A model generated the notes under the pieces. That model had not been told where the DNA came from. It saw only the letters and a program-made list of their open reading frames with translations, and did not search any database. A stretch of 64,000 bases of DNA, from assembly GCF_035918395.1 (NCBI RefSeq), contig NZ_CP142362.1, positions 4,749,501-4,813,500 of the forward strand. Direction: 5' to 3'. A program made the translations under genes and the position numbers. How positions within the stretch are numbered: the stretch's first letter is position 1; every line of letters starts with the position of its first letter. Shown in pieces: positions 32,046 through 40,972 of this stretch. The DNA is from Mycolicibacterium sp. ND9-15 (GTDB lineage Bacteria; Actinomycetota; Actinomycetes; Mycobacteriales; Mycobacteriaceae).

Positions 32046-33126
32046 CAACCGGTTACCGCCACGGGCGCTGCTGCTGGTGCCCGGTGGGATTGCATTGCTG
32101 GCCGGGTTGGACGCGGGGCTGCTGCGGCTCGGGCTACCGGCGCCGGTCGAGACCGATCGGTTGTCCGAGGTGCACGGCATCGTGCTGGTGCTGGGATTCG
32201 TCGGCACCGTGATCGCGGTGGAACGTGCCGTCGCATCGGGGCGGCGGTGGTGCTATCTCGCCCCCGCGTTCCTCGGGCTGAGCGCGGTCCTGCTCGTCAG
32301 CCCGGCCCCGCGACGCCTCGCCGATACCGCTCTGCTGGCCGGGGCCGCGCTGCTGGTGGCGGTGTACGTGCCGCTGTGGCGGCGCAGCTGGGACGCGGCG
32401 GTGCTGGTGCAGGCGGCGGGCGCGGTCTTGGCGACCGGCGCGGCGCTGCTGTGGGCGGCGGGGCTGCCGACGTCGGATCTTCTGGGCTGGCTGGCCGGTT
32501 TCCTCATCCTGACCATCGCGGGGGAGCGCCTCGAGTTGGCGCGGGTCGCGATGCTCGGCACGCGGGCCGAAGCTCTGCTGGTCGCGGGGTCAGCGGCAGT
32601 GGTCGTCGGCGCCCTCGCGCAACTGCTTTGGCCGACAGCGGGTTTCGCAGTGCTCGGAGCCGCTGTACTTGGAATCACCCTTTGGCTCATGCGCTTCGAT
32701 ATCGCCAGGCGAACCGTCCGCACGACGGGGCTGACGCGCTATATGGCGGTATGCCTGCTCGCCGGCTATGCGTGGCTGATGGTCCCCGGACTGGCCTGGC
32801 TACTGGTCGGGCAGGTGCGATCCGGCGGCGGCTACGACGCGATCGTGCACGCGGTGATGCTCGGCTTCGTGCTGTCGATGATCATGGCGCACGCACCGGT
32901 CATCCTGCCCGCGGTGGTGCGCCGCCCGCTGCCGTACACCCCGGCGATGTACGGGCCGGTCGCCTTGCTGCACGCCTCGCTGCTGTTGCGGGTGGCGATC
33001 GGAGACGTGCGTGGCGTCGAGTGGGCCGTGCAGGCCGGGGGCGTGCTCAACATCGTGGCGGTGCTCGCGTTCGTCGGGGTTGCCGTCCACGCGGCGTCGC
33101 GTCGGCCGGTCGGGGTGTCGGCATGA
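32038..33126 (+). CDS. NnrS-like multi-pass membrane protein
   Basis: 362 residues, nearly all hydrophobic, with about ten to twelve membrane helices. Histidines sit in helices: SEVHGIVLVLGFVGTVIAVERAVA, YDAIVHAVMLGFVLSMIMAHAPVILPAVVRR and ALLHASLLLR. A pattern of membrane His residues next to HA and R motifs recalls NnrS, a haem/copper membrane protein of denitrifiers associated with NO stress, though overall identity is low. It overlaps the regulator upstream and the reductase fusion downstream (ATGA), so all three are coupled. Assignment rests largely on context. Confidence 0.6.
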   Translation: MTDNRLPPRALLLVPGGIALLAGLDAGLLRLGLPAPVETDRLSEVHGIVLVLGFVGTVIAVERAVASGRRWCYLAPAFLGLSAVLLVSPAPRRLADTALLAGAALLVAVYVPLWRRSWDAAVLVQAAGAVLATGAALLWAAGLPTSDLLGWLAGFLILTIAGERLELARVAMLGTRAEALLVAGSAAVVVGALAQLLWPTAGFAVLGAAVLGITLWLMRFDIARRTVRTTGLTRYMAVCLLAGYAWLMVPGLAWLLVGQVRSGGGYDAIVHAVMLGFVLSMIMAHAPVILPAVVRRPLPYTPAMYGPVALLHASLLLRVAIGDVRGVEWAVQAGGVLNIVAVLAFVGVAVHAASRRPVGVSA

Positions 33127-35702
33127 ACCGCGGGCGATGGCATCTGCGCGTCGGGTCGATCGTCTTCGCCTGGCTGGCCGCCATTGTCGTGGTGTCGCTC
33201 GCGCACCGGTCGCTGCCGGCATCGGGATGGCTGCTGATTCATCTCCTCGGCCTGGGGGCGGCGGGTAACGCGATCCTCATCTGGAGTCGCCATTTCACCG
33301 ATGCGCTGCTGCGCAGGCCGCCCGAGTCGTCGCGAGCCGGGCAGGCTTGGCGCATCACGGCTTTCAACGTCGGCGCCGTCGCGGTGGTCGTCGGGATGCC
33401 CGCCGGGGTGTGGGCAGTGGTGCTGGCCGGTGGGATCGTGGTCGGTGCCGTGGCGCTGGCGCATGCCGTGACGTTGATCCGGCAGCTGCGCCGTGCGCTG
33501 CCCTCGCGCTTCGGCGACACCGTGCGCTACTACGTCGCCGCGGCAGCGCTGCTTTCGGTCGGCGCGGGGCTTGGCGTGGCGATGGCCGACCCGGCGTTGC
33601 CCGGTGCGATCCACGAGCGGTTCGTCATCGCCCATGCGGCAGTGAACCTGTTCGGATGGGTCGCGCTTTCGGTGCTCGGCACCTTGGTCACGCTGTGGCC
33701 CACGATGCTGCGCACCCGGATGGCCGACGGGGTCGAGGTCGCGGCCCGGCGCGGATTACCCGCGCTCGTAGGCGGATTGGGCGTAGTCGCGCTGGGCGCG
33801 ATGGTGGCCTCGCCGGCGGTGACGGCCGCCGGAGCGCTCGCGTACCTCGGCGCCGCCGGTTATGTGCTGTGGCCCCATCTCGACGAGGTGCGCCGCAAGC
33901 GGCCGGCCAACTTCGCGACGTTGTCGGTGCTGTCGGGCGTGGTGTGGCTGCTGGGTTCGCTGGGTTATGCCGTCGTCGCCTTCGCCACCGCGCCGACGTG
34001 GCCGGCGGTGCTCGACCGGGCCGGCCCGCTCACCGTGGCGGTGCTTGCCGGCTTCCTGGTGCAGGTTCTCCTGGGGTCGCTGACCTATCTGACCACGATC
34101 GTGGTCGGCGGCCGCGCCGCCGCGATCGTGGCGGCCGCCGAACTGGAACGCGGCGCGCCGTGGCGGCTGGCGGTCGCCAACTTCGCACTGCTGCTGTGTG
34201 TGCTGCCGACGCCGAGCCTGGTACGGGTGGGAGCCTCGGTGTTGGTACTGGCGGCGTACACCGCGTTCCTGCCGCTGTTGGTGCGGGCGGTGTGGCAGGC
34301 ACGCAAGAACCGCGATACGCCGTCGACACCGGGCCCGCCCCCGTCGGGGCCGCCGGTGCGCCACCGGCTCGGCGTCGCGGCCGCCGGGCTGGGCGTGGTG
34401 GTGTTGACCGCCGCCGGCGCGGTCGCCGCCGACCCTGCCGCGGTCGGCTTCGCCACAACGCCACCGGTGTCGGTCGCGGCCACCGGCCAGACCACCGAGG
34501 TCGAGGTGCATATCGAGGGCATGCGCTATGTGCCCGACACCATCGAAGCGCCGATCGGAAACCGGTTGGTGATAAGGCTCGTCAACACCGGTTCGGACCG
34601 TCATGATCTGGTGTTGTCGAACGGGACCAGCACCGGACGCCTCGCAGTGGGAGAAACCGCGGTGCTCGACGCCGGAGTGATCGGCGTGGACCTGGACGGC
34701 TGGTGCTCGGTGGCCGGGCACCGGCAGATGGGCATGACCATGGTGGTGCGCGCGACCGGTGCTACCGCGCCAGCCGGGACGCACTCGGGGCATCACGACA
34801 CGGCAGCGGCATCGGTCACCGGTGACGACATCACCCGCAGCCTCGGCGCGACGCCGGGCCCGGGTTTCGTGCCGCGCGACCCAGCGCTGGCGGCGGCGAC
34901 GCCGGACCACCGCATCACCCTGCCGGTGACCGAGACCGAGCGGGAGGTGTCGCCCAGAATCACCCAGCGGCTGTGGACATTCGGCGGCTCGGCGCCGGGG
35001 CCGACGCTGCGGGGTAAGGTCGGCGACGTCTTCGAGATCACGCTGGTCAACGACGGCACGATCGGGCACTCGATCGACTTCCATGCCGGGGCGCTGGCCC
35101 CCGACGTGCCGATGCGAACGATCCAGCCCGGCGAACGCCTGGTCTACCGGTTCACCGCGCGGCGCGCCGGCATATGGATGTATCACTGTTCGACGATGCC
35201 GATGTCGGTGCACATCGCGAACGGAATGTTCGGCGCGGTGGTCATCGACCCGCCGGACCTGCCCCCGGTCGACCGCGAATACCTGCTCGTGCAGTCCGAG
35301 TACTACCTCGGCCCGCCGGGCGGGGAAGTCGACGCCGCCAAGGTCGCCGCCGAAAAGCCCGACCTGGTGGTCTTCAACGGCTACGCGAACCAGTACGACC
35401 ACGCGCCGCTGACCGCCCAAGTCGGGGAGCGGGTGCGGATCTGGGTACTGGCCGCCGGGCCGAACCGGGGCAGCTCCTTTCACGTCGTCGGCGGCCAGTT
35501 CGACACCGTATGGTCGGAGGGCGACTACCGATTGCGGCCGGGTACCGGCGGCGCGCAGGCCCTCGGATTATCCGCTGCCCAAGGCGGATTCGTCGAGCTG
35601 AGCTTCGACCAAGCAGGGCACTATCCGTTCGTCACCCACGCAATGGTCGACGCCGAACGCGGCGCTCACGGGGTCATCGAGGTCACGCCTCAACCCGGAT
35701 AG
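33123..35702 (+). CDS. Membrane domain - cupredoxin - copper nitrite reductase fusion
   Basis: 859 residues from the ATG overlapping the previous stop. Residues 1-435: about ten to twelve membrane helices, His-rich in places (HERFVIAHAAVNLFGWVALSVLGTLVTLWPTML), related in style to the NnrS-like neighbour. Residues about 455-545: an extra cupredoxin with candidate type 1 ligands His494, Cys528, His533 and Met536/538. Residues about 595-859: two-domain NirK. Type 1 ligands His649, Cys689, His697, Met702; type 2 ligands His654, His688, His787; catalytic Asp652 and His760. All copper ligands are thus present. It should reduce nitrite to NO outside the cytoplasm, fed by electrons through the cupredoxin. 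The fusion is far longer than ordinary NirK (about 340-380). Confidence 0.85.
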   Translation: MNRGRWHLRVGSIVFAWLAAIVVVSLAHRSLPASGWLLIHLLGLGAAGNAILIWSRHFTDALLRRPPESSRAGQAWRITAFNVGAVAVVVGMPAGVWAVVLAGGIVVGAVALAHAVTLIRQLRRALPSRFGDTVRYYVAAAALLSVGAGLGVAMADPALPGAIHERFVIAHAAVNLFGWVALSVLGTLVTLWPTMLRTRMADGVEVAARRGLPALVGGLGVVALGAMVASPAVTAAGALAYLGAAGYVLWPHLDEVRRKRPANFATLSVLSGVVWLLGSLGYAVVAFATAPTWPAVLDRAGPLTVAVLAGFLVQVLLGSLTYLTTIVVGGRAAAIVAAAELERGAPWRLAVANFALLLCVLPTPSLVRVGASVLVLAAYTAFLPLLVRAVWQARKNRDTPSTPGPPPSGPPVRHRLGVAAAGLGVVVLTAAGAVAADPAAVGFATTPPVSVAATGQTTEVEVHIEGMRYVPDTIEAPIGNRLVIRLVNTGSDRHDLVLSNGTSTGRLAVGETAVLDAGVIGVDLDGWCSVAGHRQMGMTMVVRATGATAPAGTHSGHHDTAAASVTGDDITRSLGATPGPGFVPRDPALAAATPDHRITLPVTETEREVSPRITQRLWTFGGSAPGPTLRGKVGDVFEITLVNDGTIGHSIDFHAGALAPDVPMRTIQPGERLVYRFTARRAGIWMYHCSTMPMSVHIANGMFGAVVIDPPDLPPVDREYLLVQSEYYLGPPGGEVDAAKVAAEKPDLVVFNGYANQYDHAPLTAQVGERVRIWVLAAGPNRGSSFHVVGGQFDTVWSEGDYRLRPGTGGAQALGLSAAQGGFVELSFDQAGHYPFVTHAMVDAERGAHGVIEVTPQPG

Positions 35703-37159
35703 CGGCGCGGTGTGAAAACCCGGTCCCCGTCGTCGGAATACCACTGCGTCTGCGAGGACCCGACAATCAGCAGGCAGCGCATATCGACGTCGGCGGGGTC
35801 CAAGTCGGCCAGGCGCACCACCTTGACCTCCTCACGGGGTCCGGACACGTCGCGGCCGATCACCACCGGGGTGCCGGAATCGCGGTGTTCGAGCAGGAGA
35901 TCGCGCATCGCGGCGACCTGCCAGGTGCGGGTCTTCGACGCCGGGTTGTATATCGCCAGCACCAGGTCGGCCGCGGCGGCAGCGGTCAACCGTGTGGCGA
36001 TCACGTCCCACGGCTTGAGCCGGTCCGACAGCGAGAGCACCGCATAGTCGTGGCCCAGCGGCGCGCCGACCCGGCTGGCGACCGCCTGTGCGGCGGTCAT
36101 CGCCGGGATCACACGCACCGAGACCCCCGGCCACTGCTTGGCCTCTTCGAGCACCGCGGTCGCCATCGCGAAGACGCCCGGGTCGCCGGAGGACACCACC
36201 GCCACCGCCCGGCCCTCTTCGGCCAATGTGCAGGCCAACCGGGCGCGGGCGGTTTCGTCGGTGTTGTCGCTCGGATACTTGCGCTGACCGTCCCGGGCTC
36301 CGACCCGGTCGAGGTAGGGGCCGTAGCCGATGAGGTCGGTGGCCTCGGCGAGTTCGCGGCGGCACTGCGGGGTCATCCAGTCGGTGTCACCCGGTCCCAA
36401 ACCCACCACCGCCACGCTGCCGGTCGTCGTCTCTGCGCGGCGTCGGCCCGGCAACATCGCCAGCGAGAAATACGGGACCGTCGCATCCTCGACCTCTCCG
36501 GCGCCCAGCACCCGTTGCCGCGGCGTGCTGGCCCGTTCGACGTAGAAGGCGTCGTCGAGCCGACCGGTCGCCGAGAGTGCTTCACGCACAGCCGGATACG
36601 ACCGCCCCAGCTTGAGCAGTACCGCCGCGTCGGTGTCGGCGAGCCTGCGCTCGAGTTCGTCGGCGGGCAGCGTGCCCGGCAGGATCGTCAACACCTCGTC
36701 GCCCTGCACGAGCGGAGTCGCCACCGCCGCCGAGGCCGCGCTCACCGAGGTCACCCCCGGCACGATCACCGCGTCGAAGCGCTGGGTGAGCCGGGTGTGC
36801 ATGTGCATGTAGGAGCTGTAGAACAGCGGGTCGCCCTCGGCGAGCAGCGCCACGTTGCGGCCCGCCTCCAGGTGCGCGGCGATGCGGGCGGCGGACTCCC
36901 GGTAGAAGTCCTCCATCGCGCCGGCATAGCCGCCGGGATGATCGGCGGTCTCGGTGGTCACCGGGTAGACGAGGTGCTCCTCGACCTGCCCGGGCCGCAG
37001 ATACGGTTCGGCGATACCGCGGGCGATGCTGTTGCCGTGCCGCGCGCTGTGGTACGCCACGACGTCGGCGTCGCCGATGACCCGCGCGGCCTTGACCGTC
37101 ACCAGTTCCGGATCGCCGGGTCCCAGCCCGACGCCCCACAAGACTCCGCGGTCGCTCAT
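35690..37159 (-). CDS. cobIJ: Bifunctional precorrin-2 C20- / precorrin-3B C17-methyltransferase
   Basis: 489 residues from the ATG at 37159. Two class III methyltransferases in tandem: CobI half (GVGLGPGDPELVTVKAARVIGDADVVAYHSA; LLAEGDPLFYSSYMHMHTRL; VPGVTSVSAAS) and CobJ half from about residue 245 (VAVVGLGPGDTDWMTPQCRRELAEATDLIGYGPYLDRV; VSSGDPGVFAMATAVLEE; IYNPASKTRTWQ). CobI makes precorrin-3A; CobJ contracts the ring to precorrin-4. The fusion is the normal mycobacterial form. It overlaps cobH by 4 bp and its 3' end overlaps the opposite reductase gene by 13 bp. Confidence 0.96.
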   Translation of the reverse strand: MSDRGVLWGVGLGPGDPELVTVKAARVIGDADVVAYHSARHGNSIARGIAEPYLRPGQVEEHLVYPVTTETADHPGGYAGAMEDFYRESAARIAAHLEAGRNVALLAEGDPLFYSSYMHMHTRLTQRFDAVIVPGVTSVSAASAAVATPLVQGDEVLTILPGTLPADELERRLADTDAAVLLKLGRSYPAVREALSATGRLDDAFYVERASTPRQRVLGAGEVEDATVPYFSLAMLPGRRRAETTTGSVAVVGLGPGDTDWMTPQCRRELAEATDLIGYGPYLDRVGARDGQRKYPSDNTDETARARLACTLAEEGRAVAVVSSGDPGVFAMATAVLEEAKQWPGVSVRVIPAMTAAQAVASRVGAPLGHDYAVLSLSDRLKPWDVIATRLTAAAAADLVLAIYNPASKTRTWQVAAMRDLLLEHRDSGTPVVIGRDVSGPREEVKVVRLADLDPADVDMRCLLIVGSSQTQWYSDDGDRVFTPRRYPG

Positions 37160-37782
37160 TCGCGTTCCGTCGCAATCGCGTTCACGGCCGCGGCCGCCAT
37201 CGCACTGCCGCCGCGACGGCCCGTCACCACGAGATACGACATTCCGCGCGGCCGGTCGATGAGTTCCTGCTTGGACTGCGCCGAGCCGACGAAACCGACC
37301 GGTCCGCCCAGTACCGCGGCGGGCGTCGGGGCGCCGTCGTCGAGGAGCTCGAGCAGCCGGAACAGCGCGGTCGGCGCATTGCCGATCGCCAGCACGGCAC
37401 CGCCGAGCCGATCGGCCCACAGGTCGACGGCGGCCGCGGACCGGGTGGTGCCGAGCCGCGCGGCGAGGTCGGCCGCGCGCGCGTCGGCCACCAGCGAGAC
37501 CACCTCGTTGTCCGCAGGCAGCCGCGACCGGGTGATCCCCGCGGCCACCATCGACGAGTCGCACAGCACCGGAGCGCCGGCGACCAGCGCGGCGTGGGTC
37601 GTTCTGACCACGTCGTCGCGGTAGGCGACGTGGTCGGCGACGTCCACCTGGCCGCAGGTATGGATCAGCCGCACGACCACGCGGGCGACGTCGTCGGGGA
37701 ACCGCGCCAAGTCCGCCTCGTCGCGAATCGTCGCAAACGATTGCCGGTAGATCTCCCCGGCGTCGCGGATGTAGTCGAGCAC
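37156..37782 (-). CDS. cobH: Precorrin-8X methylmutase
   Basis: 208 residues: MLDYIRDAGEIYRQSFATIRDEADLARFPDDVARVVVRLIHTCGQVDVADHVAYRDD, with the catalytic His in IHTCG, then CDSSMVAAGITRSRL and VGFVGSAQSKQELI. It moves the C11 methyl to C12, giving hydrogenobyrinate. Nine bp separate it from cobG and it overlaps cobIJ by 4 bp, so cobG-cobH-cobIJ form one leftward operon. Confidence 0.97.
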   Translation of the reverse strand: MLDYIRDAGEIYRQSFATIRDEADLARFPDDVARVVVRLIHTCGQVDVADHVAYRDDVVRTTHAALVAGAPVLCDSSMVAAGITRSRLPADNEVVSLVADARAADLAARLGTTRSAAAVDLWADRLGGAVLAIGNAPTALFRLLELLDDGAPTPAAVLGGPVGFVGSAQSKQELIDRPRGMSYLVVTGRRGGSAMAAAAVNAIATERE

Positions 37783-37791
37783 GCGATCACC

Positions 37792-38907
37792 CTACGGGTG
37801 CGGGTCGCGCGCCCGGTATCCGTCTCTCGTTGCCACCAGCACCTCACCGATGGGTGGACTGCCGCAGGCGCGGTCGCAGCCGACGAAATGCCGGTGACCC
37901 CCGGCCGGGTCGTCGACGGCTGCCGCGGCGTCGGCGCGGACGTCGGCCACCGAGTGCTCACAGCCCGGGCTGCCCGTGCAGGCGCTGACCGACAGCCAGG
38001 GCGAGTTCTCGTCGAACACCAGCCCGAGCGGTGCGAGCACCCGCAGCGCGACGTCGGCGACGGCCTCGTCGAGGTCGAACACGAGTACCGAACGCCACGG
38101 TGTGATCGCCATCGGCGCCTCGATCGCGGCGAGGTATTCGGCGGTGCGGGTGGGCAGCACGCCGAGCCGAACCGCCGCGCCAAGTGCGATGCGGCCGTCC
38201 GCCTGTTCGAGCCAGCCGACGGGCGCCCGGGTGACCGCAGGCCAGGTCGCCCCCGGCGCTTCGGACGGTGTCAGCCCTTCGAGAAGTATCTCCGGGCGGG
38301 CGAGTTCTTTGACGCGCCAGGCGGTTCCGCGGTCAGTGATGAATCGCCGGGCCACCGCAATCATTGTCGGCACCGCCGCATTCACCGCAATTCGGACACC
38401 GGTGTCACGGCCAGCAAGGAACAGCGCCGCTGCATCATTCGTGACGTGGACGCCGACGTCCGGGGCGAGACCGCAGATGTCGCCGCGGCCGTCGTCGATG
38501 CCGAACAGGAACCGCCCGGGCAGCGCGATCAGGTCCAGGTCGGCACGGATGGCGTTGTCGAGTTCGGTGACCAGCCCGCGGACGTCCGTGTTCGACCCGA
38601 CCCGGCCGGACAGCGGCGAGGCGACGATGTTGCGCACCCGTTCGTGGGTCGCCGACGGCAGGAGACCTGCGGCGGCCACGGCGTCCGCGACCGCCGCAGT
38701 GTCCGTGACGCCGCGGATCTGAAGGTTGCCCCGCGAGGTGAGCTCCAGCGTGCCCGCACCCCAGTCGGTGGCCGCCCGCGCCAGCATCGCCAACTGCGCG
38801 GCGGTGACCATCCCGCCCGGCAACCGCACGCGCGCCAACGCACCGTCGGCCGCGTGATGCACCTGCAGCGCACCGGGGCAGGCGTCCTGGTCGCGGGTCC
38901 TGGCCAC
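37792..38907 (-). CDS. cobG: Precorrin-3B synthase
   Basis: 371 residues. A nitrite/sulphite reductase-type fold: ferredoxin-like half at the N-terminus (ACPGALQVHHAADGALARVRLPGGMVTAAQLAMLA; ELTSRGNLQIRGV) and Fe-S cysteines near the end in ACTGSPGCEHS and VGCDRACGSPP. CobG hydroxylates precorrin-3A and forms the gamma-lactone using O2, so the pathway here is the aerobic one. It is the first gene of its operon, with the 135-bp region up to 39042 as control region. Confidence 0.95.
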   Translation of the reverse strand: MARTRDQDACPGALQVHHAADGALARVRLPGGMVTAAQLAMLARAATDWGAGTLELTSRGNLQIRGVTDTAAVADAVAAAGLLPSATHERVRNIVASPLSGRVGSNTDVRGLVTELDNAIRADLDLIALPGRFLFGIDDGRGDICGLAPDVGVHVTNDAAALFLAGRDTGVRIAVNAAVPTMIAVARRFITDRGTAWRVKELARPEILLEGLTPSEAPGATWPAVTRAPVGWLEQADGRIALGAAVRLGVLPTRTAEYLAAIEAPMAITPWRSVLVFDLDEAVADVALRVLAPLGLVFDENSPWLSVSACTGSPGCEHSVADVRADAAAAVDDPAGGHRHFVGCDRACGSPPIGEVLVATRDGYRARDPHP

Positions 38908-39000
38908 CAGTTCACGGTAGTCCGTGGGTGTCGCCCGCCAACACAGGTAGTGCCTTACGCATGCGTTGCCGATCGGCCGGTCATAGCGTCATCAACATCG

Positions 39001-39017
39001 CGGTCCGCGGCGGACCG
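39001..39017. promoter_or_regulatory. Hairpin in the cobG / small-ORF divergent gap
   Basis: CGGTCCG (39001-39007) and CGGACCG (39011-39017) form a tight stem with a 3-nt loop. ACGCATGCGT at 38957-38966 in the same gap is a 10-bp perfect palindrome. Either could be an operator for the divergent cobG and small ORF. I looked for a cobalamin riboswitch here and did not see one. Confidence 0.35.
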
Positions 39018-39042
39018 GATGAGCACGGTGGGAGAGATTGAC

Positions 39043-39330
39043 ATGACCGAACTGACCACGACGCGCCGCCCGTCGACAGCACGATCCGCGACATGTCCGG
39101 CTCCGGTGGCCGCGACACCGGAACCGATTGTGATCACCGAACAGCAGGTGCGGTTCAGCACCGTCGCAGCTTTGTCGCCGGCGCCGACGACCCATTGGCA
39201 CTGGGCCGTTGCGGTCCGTGTGGTGCGCGGCCTGTGGCACAGCGACCGCGAACCCGTGCGCAGACACTATCCACAGCGGTTCGCCTATCTCGAGAGCGCC
39301 TTGATGTCTCGGGAGCTGGACCGGCTGTGA
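39043..39330 (+). CDS. Small conserved mycobacterial-type protein of unknown function
   Basis: 95 residues from the ATG at 39043, which has GGAGAG six nt upstream; an ATG at 39019 would add eight residues. The N-terminus is Thr/Pro/Ala-rich and probably flexible; the C-terminus (THWHWAVAVRVVRGLWHSDREPVRRHYPQRFAYLESALMSRELDRL) is basic and aromatic. I recall similar short proteins in mycobacteria but no function. It diverges from cobG. Confidence 0.55.
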   Translation: MTELTTTRRPSTARSATCPAPVAATPEPIVITEQQVRFSTVAALSPAPTTHWHWAVAVRVVRGLWHSDREPVRRHYPQRFAYLESALMSRELDRL

Positions 39331-39368
39331 TCAGCTGGCCAGGTAATAGGAGCTCCTGTTCCACCGAA

Positions 39369-39388
39369 CACTGTGCTGCAGCACAGTG
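39369..39388. promoter_or_regulatory. Perfect 20-bp palindrome upstream of the monooxygenase gene
   Basis: Half-site CACTGTGCTG at 39369-39378 is followed directly by its exact reverse complement at 39379-39388. A second 10-bp palindrome, AGGAGCTCCT, lies at 39348-39357. The position, 122 bp upstream of the start at 39510, suggests an operator for a TetR-type or similar dimeric regulator; the rest of this 179-bp gap shows nothing else. Confidence 0.55.
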
Positions 39389-39509
39389 ATTCGGACCGGC
39401 AGCAAATCCAACGGGGCGGGCGAGTCAGGGTATCGGCACCGCGCAGGCGGCGATTGCTTCAATAACGCGGCTGGTCGGGCGTACCCTTCCCGGTAGCCGA
39501 AGGGGTCCG

Positions 39510-40970
39510 ATGGCAGAGAAACGCGCAGTGAAGGTCGCGATCGTCGGCGCCGGTATGTCGGGCCTCTGCATGGCTGCCAAATTGCAGGATGCGGGCATCG
39601 ACACCTTCACGATCTTCGAGCAAGCCGATGAGGTCGGTGGCACCTGGCGCGACAACACCTATCCCGGATTGACCTGTGACGTGCCGTCGCGGTACTACTC
39701 CTACTCGTTCCGGCCCAATCCGCAATGGTCGCGGGTCATGTCAGCGGGCCCAGAAATCCAGGCGTACTTCCAGCAGGTGGCGACCGAGCGGAATATCCGA
39801 CCGCACATCCGGTTCGGCACCGAGGTCATCTCCGCCGTCTACCGGGACGGCCGCTGGTCGGTGCGCACGGCCTCCGGCGAAGACGCGTTCGATGTGCTGA
39901 TCACCGCCACGGGTGTCCTTCGGGTGCCGCGCTACCCCGACATCCCCGGACTGGACATGTTCGCAGGACCGATATTTCACTCCGCGCGATGGGATCATTC
40001 TGTTCCATTGTCCGACAAGCGAATCGGGTTGATCGGCACCGGTTCAACCGGTGTGCAGATCACCGCCGCGCTCGGTGGAAACGTGCGGGGGCTGAAGATC
40101 TTTCAGCGCACGGCGCAGTGGGTGCTTCCCGCCCCGAACGTGAGGTACTCGCGATTGACCAAGGCCGCGCTGCAGCGCTGGCCGGTGATGAACAAGGTGG
40201 GCTACCGGGTCTGGCAGGCCTATGTCGAGCGGGCCACACTGGGCCGGGCCACCGTAGAACCATGTTGGCAGCGCCGTGTGCTGTCGGCGCTGTGCCGGTG
40301 GAACCTGCGCCTGTCGGTGCGTAATCCCGACATGCGGCGCAAGCTCACTCCTAGCTACGAGGCGATGTGCAAGCGGCAGATAATCGCGGGGCGCTACTAC
40401 CGAGCCATCCAGAAGCCTGGGGTCGACTTGGTGACCGAGGCGATCGACCACGTCGAGCCCACTGGTGTGGTGACATCGGACGGCGTCTTGCACGAACTCG
40501 ATGTGCTAGTACTGGCCACCGGATTCGACAGCCATGCCTACATGCGACCGATGCAGATCGTCGGCGAGAACGGGGTTACGCTCGAGAAAGCCTGGCGCGA
40601 TGGACCGCGGGCGTACCGTTCGGTTGCACTACCGGGCTTTCCGAACCTGTTCATGCTGATGGGGCCGCATTCGCCCGTCGGCAACCAGTCACTGGTGATC
40701 ATCGCCGAGAGCCAAGCGGACTACGCGCTGTGGTGGATCGACAAGATCCGCGGCGGTCACGTCGTTGCGGCCGCACCCACTGAAACGGCGACCAAGCTGT
40801 ACAACGACGAAATGAAAGCCGCAATGCCGCAGACGATTTGGGTAACGGGCTGCAACAGCTGGTATCTCGGGAAAGACGGCCTGCCCGAACTCTTCCCGTG
40901 GCGACCGGTGCGGCACCGCGAACTGCTGAGCACACCCGAGCCCACCGACTTCGAGGTCCGCGCGGGCTGA
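39510..40970 (+). CDS. Flavin-binding Baeyer-Villiger-type monooxygenase
   Basis: 486 residues. FAD site VAIVGAGMSGLCMA (GxGxxG from Gly13), GGTWRDNTYPGLTCDVPSRYYSYSF, the BVMO fingerprint FAGPIFHSARWD (F-x-G-x3-H-x3-W-D), an NADPH site LIGTGSTGVQITAAL, and VLATGFDSHAYMRP. Enzymes of this group insert oxygen next to ketones, often in steroid or xenobiotic catabolism; the substrate cannot be read from sequence. It stands alone, with its own palindromic upstream site. Confidence 0.88.
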   Translation: MAEKRAVKVAIVGAGMSGLCMAAKLQDAGIDTFTIFEQADEVGGTWRDNTYPGLTCDVPSRYYSYSFRPNPQWSRVMSAGPEIQAYFQQVATERNIRPHIRFGTEVISAVYRDGRWSVRTASGEDAFDVLITATGVLRVPRYPDIPGLDMFAGPIFHSARWDHSVPLSDKRIGLIGTGSTGVQITAALGGNVRGLKIFQRTAQWVLPAPNVRYSRLTKAALQRWPVMNKVGYRVWQAYVERATLGRATVEPCWQRRVLSALCRWNLRLSVRNPDMRRKLTPSYEAMCKRQIIAGRYYRAIQKPGVDLVTEAIDHVEPTGVVTSDGVLHELDVLVLATGFDSHAYMRPMQIVGENGVTLEKAWRDGPRAYRSVALPGFPNLFMLMGPHSPVGNQSLVIIAESQADYALWWIDKIRGGHVVAAAPTETATKLYNDEMKAAMPQTIWVTGCNSWYLGKDGLPELFPWRPVRHRELLSTPEPTDFEVRAG

Positions 40971-40972
40971 AA

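Noticed and set aside
38908..39042. Possible cobalamin riboswitch before cobG
   Set aside because: No B12-box-like conserved element and no extended leader; only a short hairpin and a small palindrome. The cobN leader was checked with the same result.
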